DNA of 64,000 nucleotides from Schizochytrium sp. CCTCC M209059 (Eukaryota > Sar > Bigyra > Thraustochytrida > Thraustochytriidae): the NCBI GenBank assembly GCA_000818945.1, contig KN805372.1:283214-347213 (forward strand), read 5' to 3'. Of the stretch, positions 58,966 to 64,000 are shown in pieces. The notes below the pieces were generated by a model. That model made no database searches and was not told where the DNA came from. It was given only the letters and a program-made list of their open reading frames with translations. Each line of letters starts with the position of its first letter. The stretch's first letter is position 1. The translations under genes were made by a program, and so were the position numbers.

Positions 58966-58994
58966 CCCAGCCCAGCCCAGCCCAGCCCAGCCCG
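58966..58994. repeat. (CCCAG)n repeat
   Basis: Five perfect CCCAG copies. Confidence 0.9.
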
Positions 58995-59100
58995 CGAAGA
59001 TTGGGCTCTGCGGCCGCGGGTCGTCTCTCTCGCGAAGTCTTGGCGCGTGCGGGAAGAGCTCGCACGTAGGGGCGAACGGTCGCAAGATAATGCTAGGATG

Positions 59101-59135
59101 AGCAAGCAAGAGAGCAAGAGAGCAAGAGAGCAAAA
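59101..59135 (+). repeat. (AGCAAGAG)n leader repeat
   Basis: Sense-strand agcaag/agagcaag units end 46 bases before the F-box gene ATG at 59181. Confidence 0.85.
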
Positions 59136-59180
59136 CAACACACGTCAGGAAGGGAAGGAAGACCAAGCGCAAGGTGCAGG

Positions 59181-60098
59181 ATGCTGGCGGCGCCCGTGGT
59201 GGTGCGGCGCGTGCTAGAGGCCCTCGACGTGCGCAGCGCCGGGCGTCTTGCGACCTGCAGCGCCGGCCTCCGTGCTCTCGTGGACGCCGACGATGCGTTC
59301 TGGGACGCCGAAAAAGCACGCTTGGATACCACGACCCAGCCGACGCGCAAGAGGAAACGACGCGCGATGGCACAGCCCCGGCACGTCCCTGCGCGGCAAT
59401 CGGCGCGCCTGCGTGTCTGCGCCAAAGAGTCCTGCCGCCGCGCATTCGTGCTGCGTTCCGCAAGGACGGAGATCTTTCTGCTCAGACTGCAGAAACTTGC
59501 TGCAGGCGGAGGCCTTTCAGTGACAAGCTTTCGGGCGCTCGTCGCCAGTCTCGAGCCGCTCCTCTTGCGCAAATTTTTCCCCGTCCTGCAATCATCAGCC
59601 CTGATTGAGATCGTCAAGGCCCGTGGCGCAAGTCAGGCCAAGATCAATGCGGTCCTTCGCTTCCTCTTGAACGCACATGCAAACGATGCCGGCGAATCTG
59701 AAACTAACTGTAAAAGCGCTTCCTCGAGCAGTAGGCCTACAGAAGAGGGCAGGCGGAAACGCAAGTTCCTGCATCATGGCTCACACTCATTTCCTGTTGA
59801 TGCCGCTGGCGACGATGGCATGACTGCGCTATGCATTGCCTGCGCGCGTGGACTTTACACTGTTGCGTCCACCCTGATCGCAGCCGGGGCCTCACCTTCC
59901 GCCTTGGGCTCGGGCTGTTTCGAGTCTCCCTCGCGTACACGCATCAAGGGAAGCTTCACTCCGCTTGGCTGGGCGCAACACATGATTGCGGCCATCAGCA
60001 AGCTCGCAGACCAACCGGGCCAGGATCAACACGCCGAACTTTTGCGCAACTTGCGTCGATGCGAGGCGCTCATGAAACGGTGTCCACAGCTGAGCTGA
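59181..60098 (+). CDS. F-box-like and ankyrin protein
   Basis: The 305-residue protein starts MLAAPVVVRRVLEALDVRSAGRLATCSAGLRALV, which fits a degenerate F-box (helices with LxxL and the ALD..SAGRLATCS pattern; residues about 5-45). It would recruit substrates to an SCF ubiquitin ligase. A basic stretch (TRKRKRRAM) resembles a nuclear signal. Helical residues about 95-150 are followed by a Ser/Arg-rich linker. About 1.5 ankyrin repeats then follow (DDGMTALCIACARGLYTVASTLIAAGASP, FTPLGWAQHMIAAI). The C-terminus overlaps a GAGCT repeat. F-box assignment rests on N-terminal pattern alone. Confidence 0.65.
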   Translation: MLAAPVVVRRVLEALDVRSAGRLATCSAGLRALVDADDAFWDAEKARLDTTTQPTRKRKRRAMAQPRHVPARQSARLRVCAKESCRRAFVLRSARTEIFLLRLQKLAAGGGLSVTSFRALVASLEPLLLRKFFPVLQSSALIEIVKARGASQAKINAVLRFLLNAHANDAGESETNCKSASSSSRPTEEGRRKRKFLHHGSHSFPVDAAGDDGMTALCIACARGLYTVASTLIAAGASPSALGSGCFESPSRTRIKGSFTPLGWAQHMIAAISKLADQPGQDQHAELLRNLRRCEALMKRCPQLS

Positions 60099-60115
60099 GC
60101 TGAGTTGAGCTGAGC
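60086..60115. repeat. (GAGCT)n repeat across the F-box gene stop
   Basis: Five imperfect gagct/gagtt units begin within the last codons and contain the stop at 60096-60098. Confidence 0.85.
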
Positions 60116-60382
60116 TAGTGAGCACAGCGACAACCGATCTTTGTTCATACGTATAGCTATCATGATTTCCTCACTCAAGTTTCAAGATTCGTTCCAGAAC
60201 CAGAAGAAGAGCGAAAGATATACTGCTAGAAGCCCTTTTCCAACTGACTGGAATGTCGACAGTCTGTAATTGTAATACCAACTGATTCCAAAAAGTCAGT
60301 CATTTGGGGCGGCTGAGGTTCCCGCTTTAGAAATAAAGTCGTCTTCACATTTTATTCTCGATTTTGAGGTTCTAAAAGCTCT

Positions 60383-63300
60383 TTAGAACGGCGGATATGC
60401 CGGTGGAAACTTGTGCAGCGTTGTCACGGCCTGCTCTTTGGCCAGATGAGACCAGCCGAGCTCTTTCAAAAGCTCGAGCTTTGTCTTCTCCAGCTCCTTA
60501 ACGCTTAGAGGAAGAGGCAGGCTGTCGAGAGCAGCACCAGGCTCCGCAAGCTTCTTCTCGAGCACCTGAAGGGCCAGGCCCGGGCGCCCATTCGCGCGAA
60601 ATCGATTCATACGCAGCTGCTGCAGTCCGAGATCCTTGGTCTCTGCGACGCGCGTCAAAACTTCCTGAAGTTCTTCAATTCCCTCAAAGTTCGCCGCATA
60701 CGTCTTGAGCACAAGCGCCTCTACGAGAATACTGCGTCGATCTTGTACCTTTTTGTTGGCTTCCTTTTGCTTTTCTGTCTGACCGACATCGTCGAGATCG
60801 CCAGCCGCGCGGAACTTTGGCAGAGCGGCAAGCAAGCTTTCCGTATCAACAAGAGCAATAACGCGATCGCAGGCCTCGGTGACCTCCTGACGCCCTGAAG
60901 CATCGCCATCTGCGGCCTCGTTCTGCAACAGCAGGTTCTTATGCTTCGCGACCGCCCGGAGCATCTCGTTCTTGGCGATTTGCAGCTCGAGCGCGGCAAG
61001 CTCTGCGCTATCGGCTGAGTCCGCACCGTACTCTTCCTTGGCCAGCTTCAGAACTTCGTGCGCCTCCTTGACAACCTCAGCAAAGAGGCCATCCATTGCC
61101 TTTGCGGGTTTCTTCCGCAATTCATCAAGCGACTTGACGCGAGTCTTGAGGATGGGCAAAAGTGCGTGCGCAAAAAATGCGCGCTTTACAGCAGCCTCAG
61201 ATGCTCCTTCGTCCTCATCTTCGTCCTCCTCCCCCCGCGCTTCTTCCTCGCCCTTGCTGTCGGCGGCGGTGTTCTGGGCTGCACCGTCCTCGTCTTCGTC
61301 ATCATCGCCACCACTGCTGCTGGTCGAGGTCGCATTGTCCAGAGGCTCGTCAGTGCTTTCTTCGACGTCGTCATCATCGGCAAGACCCGGACCATCTGGG
61401 CCGCTCCCAGGCGCAGCGATGACCGCAACTTCGACGGGAAATCCGTCGGGATGCCGATCGGTTCCAATGATGGCTGTGTTGCGGCCGTTGCGACGACCAT
61501 ACGTCACCAGACCCGTCAAAACGTCACCAGGCGCCACGCCCTTGGGAAGGCTCTTTGCCATGTCTTTGTAAAGAGGGAGAGCAAAGAACACGGCGCACGT
61601 CTCGCCCTGTGAGAGGACCTGCGGGGAGAATGTCTGCGTGCCTGTGGTCGCCCCAGCGCGGGTCTTATATGTATTGAGACTAATATCACTGCTCAGTTGG
61701 CGCTCGATGACGAGTGGCATCTCGCGAAGACGCTCCAGGAGAGACACCTTTTCGTGACGCACCAGAATTCGTGCCGTCACGCTCCCCTTGGGTACCTCAA
61801 CCGCCTTTGGCCACGCGTCCTGATAGTTGAGGAGACGCTTGTTCGCGTCGAAAAGCATGCACATTTGAGAATCAAAAGGCGATTCGTACAGCAACTGGTC
61901 GAGCTGAGGGGCACGCACAGTGAGTTTGCCCTTTTCAGCTTGCTTAAAGGTGTACTCGAGCATGAGCCCATAGCTGGGCCGCGTTGGATTCGCGAGAAGG
62001 TTATCGCGAGGGCCAGCCGGCATGAGCTCGAGCTTGGTGCGTGCCGTCACAGGACGCACGGCATGGCTCCAGGACTTGAGCTTTGCCGACGGGCTCACGC
62101 GCACACTACCGAGCTCAGCCCGAACGTCGACACGCGCCACGCCGGCAGATTGGGCGCCAATCGACAACTTGCTTGGCACAGGCGTCACTCCTGCGAAGCG
62201 AACTTCGATATCGATCGGCCCGCTGCCCAGGCTGCTCCAATATTGGGCCACGCAAACTTCGACCGTTCCGCCACCCTGCACAGCCATGGCACGAGAACCA
62301 GCCGCTGTGGGCTCCTGTCGCAGCGCAATGGCCGTCGACAGCTCGTCATCGCGATAATTGCCTTGTTGGCGCATTTGGAGGCAATGCACGTAAAAGGTTC
62401 GCGACGCGCCCTCTGTAACCGAGCTGGGCTCTCCAGGCGATGGTCGCAAAGAAATGTCCATCCAGGATGCGCCCTCTGGCACAGCAACAAAGTGACGCAC
62501 AATGTCCCCAGGGCCAAAGGCGACCTTGGAGTAACGCTTGACCGGCTCAAACCGCATGCGTGCTACAGAGACAGCGGGCGCAACGGGTCCGTTGCCTGGT
62601 GCGAGAGCGCAGGCCTCAGGCCGGATCACGGTCACTGGAATAGAAAAGACGGGGAGGTTGCCGCGTGCCGGGTCAAAGGCCTGAACCTGCGCAAAGTGCA
62701 CCTGGTTGCGACCATCCGACGAATCGGGCAAGGCAGGCGCGTCGACCGAAACCTTGACCGAAACCGTGCCTGCGTTGAGCATAACAAACGGTGTCGCTTG
62801 AACCCAAGGCTCAGTGCAGCGAATGTGCAAGCGAGCTTCAAGCTTGTTTCGATCCTTTTGCTCGTGCATGATCAGCGACTCGAGATGTGCGCGACGCTGC
62901 GGCGACATGTCTGCCTCTGGTCTCGGAGCATCCTCCGGAACTTCCGTGGGGAAGACGGGATCGGCGTAGACGACAAAGTCTCGTTTCTCTTGAGATTCCC
63001 AAGGTTCACGCAGGTAAATGCCGGTAGCCAAGCCTGCGTTCGTTCGCGCCTCGTTACCCGCAACGCGAATGCGGTACGGCGTCTCAAAGTGAATTCCTCC
63101 CGAACCCGTTCGCAGCAACTCAAAGGTCTTGGCGACCTGGATGAGTCCACTCCCCTGAGCGTGCGTCTCAGTACCGGGCACAGGCACAGCGGTAGCCTCG
63201 AGGGCCCGCTTCACCATGCACGGCGCATACTTTACGCCAAGCGCACGAAGTCCAGAAACGACGAGCGCAATGCCGCCGGCGGCGTTTGGCGAAGCCATGG

Positions 63301-64000
63301 AAGTTCCGTTCATGAGTCGCTTTTGTCGCAGGGTCCACTCTGGCACTGCGGCGATGGCAGCACCTGGTGCGGTAATGGTGACACCCATGCCGCCGTCGTA
63401 TCGTGGCCCACGCGAAGACCACGTGTAACTCTTTGGGGGTGGGCCCTCGCCGGCCTTCATGCTATAGTCTGCAAGCATCATTGCGCGCTCCACGCAAGCG
63501 CCTACACCGATGAGTGCGTCCGAGGTTGCACCAGGAGCGCCGACTGTGCTCAAGGCAGGACCAGCGTTGCCTGCGCTGGAGACGAAGATGACTCCGTGCT
63601 TTTCGACGAGGTCGCGCGCGAGCTCTGCTGTGCGGCCTTGATCAGGAGCACTCGTCGGCTCGCCGAAACTCATGTTGATCACGTCGACTCCGAGCTCAAC
63701 GCAAGCGTTGAACGCTCGGATGATGGCGGCGCTGGTCTCCATGCCATCGATGCGCCCATCGCCAATTTTCATGGACACGATTTGGGCGCCCGGTGCCACG
63801 CCGTTCAGCTCCGGCTGCGCCTCGTGGAAACCAGCGGTGATCGAAGCCACGTGGGTGCCGTGCGCACCAGAGTCCACCACAATGCTAAGAAGAGCACCTT
63901 CCTCGTAGATGTTGACGCCAAAGTTGAGCTGAGACGACTCGTCCCACTTGTCAAACTCAAAGTCATCGCCCTCAGCATCTTCGTAAACGGCAAAAGGCCG
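60383..64000 (-). CDS. TPP2: Tripeptidyl-peptidase II, N-terminus outside the window
   Basis: TPP2 is a giant cytosolic subtilisin-type exopeptidase that releases tripeptides downstream of the proteasome. The frame is open from the right edge (64000) to the stop at 60383, giving about 1,205 visible residues. The catalytic His is in SIVVDSGAHGTHVA (about residue 50 of the visible part), the oxyanion Asn in VSSAGNAGP, and the Ser in NGTSMASPNAAGG. The catalytic Asp should lie beyond the edge. The long insert and C-terminal beta and helical domains of TPP2 follow (ICTEPW-like RCTEPWVQATPFVML, LMLEYTFKQAEKGKLTV, ELGWSHLAKEQAVTTLHKFP). An acidic low-complexity insert (DDDEDEDG, EEDEDEDEG; about residues 895-950) precedes the terminal helical region and may be lineage-specific. 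No intron is present in the visible part. Confidence 0.97.
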   Translation of the reverse strand, partial: RPFAVYEDAEGDDFEFDKWDESSQLNFGVNIYEEGALLSIVVDSGAHGTHVASITAGFHEAQPELNGVAPGAQIVSMKIGDGRIDGMETSAAIIRAFNACVELGVDVINMSFGEPTSAPDQGRTAELARDLVEKHGVIFVSSAGNAGPALSTVGAPGATSDALIGVGACVERAMMLADYSMKAGEGPPPKSYTWSSRGPRYDGGMGVTITAPGAAIAAVPEWTLRQKRLMNGTSMASPNAAGGIALVVSGLRALGVKYAPCMVKRALEATAVPVPGTETHAQGSGLIQVAKTFELLRTGSGGIHFETPYRIRVAGNEARTNAGLATGIYLREPWESQEKRDFVVYADPVFPTEVPEDAPRPEADMSPQRRAHLESLIMHEQKDRNKLEARLHIRCTEPWVQATPFVMLNAGTVSVKVSVDAPALPDSSDGRNQVHFAQVQAFDPARGNLPVFSIPVTVIRPEACALAPGNGPVAPAVSVARMRFEPVKRYSKVAFGPGDIVRHFVAVPEGASWMDISLRPSPGEPSSVTEGASRTFYVHCLQMRQQGNYRDDELSTAIALRQEPTAAGSRAMAVQGGGTVEVCVAQYWSSLGSGPIDIEVRFAGVTPVPSKLSIGAQSAGVARVDVRAELGSVRVSPSAKLKSWSHAVRPVTARTKLELMPAGPRDNLLANPTRPSYGLMLEYTFKQAEKGKLTVRAPQLDQLLYESPFDSQMCMLFDANKRLLNYQDAWPKAVEVPKGSVTARILVRHEKVSLLERLREMPLVIERQLSSDISLNTYKTRAGATTGTQTFSPQVLSQGETCAVFFALPLYKDMAKSLPKGVAPGDVLTGLVTYGRRNGRNTAIIGTDRHPDGFPVEVAVIAAPGSGPDGPGLADDDDVEESTDEPLDNATSTSSSGGDDDEDEDGAAQNTAADSKGEEEARGEEDEDEDEGASEAAVKRAFFAHALLPILKTRVKSLDELRKKPAKAMDGLFAEVVKEAHEVLKLAKEEYGADSADSAELAALELQIAKNEMLRAVAKHKNLLLQNEAADGDASGRQEVTEACDRVIALVDTESLLAALPKFRAAGDLDDVGQTEKQKEANKKVQDRRSILVEALVLKTYAANFEGIEELQEVLTRVAETKDLGLQQLRMNRFRANGRPGLALQVLEKKLAEPGAALDSLPLPLSVKELEKTKLELLKELGWSHLAKEQAVTTLHKFPPAYPPF

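Larger units (their letters stand above)
58075..59180. other. Divergent promoter between GALE and F-box/ankyrin genes
   Basis: About 1.1 kb of C- and G-rich DNA. It carries GCCTGCTC repeats (58194-58229), a CTTGC repeat (58873-58912), CCCAG repeats (58966-58994), a CCACTTGCGCGC motif at about 58587-58598 and AGCAAG repeats (59101-59135). Long open frames on both strands are composition artefacts. Confidence 0.55.

Noticed and set aside
11312..59135. The tetranucleotide repeats as a CRISPR array
   Set aside because: Units are contiguous 4-10 base repeats with no unique spacers and no cas genes; the genome is eukaryotic.
57571..59217. 548-codon plus-strand frame antisense to GALE and through its promoter
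   Set aside because: Shadow of GALE followed by Pro/Ala/Arg-rich promoter DNA; competing frames are equally open.

Overview
The window is nuclear DNA of a eukaryotic microbe. It carries about 26 protein genes. Most have no introns, and the few introns are short GT..AG ones (93-207 bases, with GTAAGT- or GTACGT-like donors). Exon three-base periodicity is strongly G/C-ending, while the spacers are rich in AT runs and short tandem repeats. The gene mix includes uL3, symplekin, tripeptidyl-peptidase II, a two-exon UDP-galactose 4-epimerase, STPGR and TCP10-type ciliary/centriolar proteins, a giant TmcB-like membrane protein and pentameric ligand-gated channel homologues. Together these fit a flagellated heterotrophic protist. 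A stramenopile of the thraustochytrid/labyrinthulomycete type is my best guess, but that is inference and not proven by any single marker. No tRNA, rRNA, CRISPR or intact transposon was seen.

Layout. 1-9.6 kb: the end of a multipass membrane protein (-), symplekin (+, split by one frameshift), a small secreted cysteine-rich protein (-) and a phospholipase B-like lysosomal hydrolase (+). 10.4-15.9 kb: a TauD-type dioxygenase (-), a double guanine deaminase-like protein (+) and a 5-hydroxyisourate hydrolase (-), which together look like a purine-catabolism neighbourhood. 16.4-26.2 kb: a secreted Frizzled/Mid1-like cysteine-rich protein, an STPGR+ankyrin protein, the TmcB-like protein and a DYRK kinase. 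26.5-41.8 kb: an assembly gap inside poly-G, ribosomal protein uL3, an Erv1-type sulfhydryl oxidase, an EcKL-type kinase fused to an AttH/DUF7064-like region, a TCP10-repeat/coiled-coil protein with introns between its repeats, a cationic amino-acid transporter and a large unknown protein with no visible ATG.

42.4-64 kb: a broken or spliced unknown gene, a type II glycosyltransferase, an ERp29-like ER protein, an ankyrin/coiled-coil protein, two nearly identical pentameric channel genes flanking a cysteine-rich multipass protein, a homocysteine S-methyltransferase, UDP-galactose 4-epimerase, an F-box/ankyrin protein, and tripeptidyl-peptidase II running off the right edge.

The most interesting points are: (1) the dioxygenase - guanine deaminase - HIU hydrolase cluster, in which the second deaminase half has lost two of its three zinc ligands; (2) the channel - cysteine-rich membrane protein - channel block. 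In that block the two channels look homogenised by gene conversion and have no signal peptide, and the middle gene has a tandemly duplicated start region with a perfect 14-base palindrome. Recurrent GCAA/GCAG-type tandem repeats in 5' leaders and a CTTGCGCG promoter motif also recur across unrelated genes.
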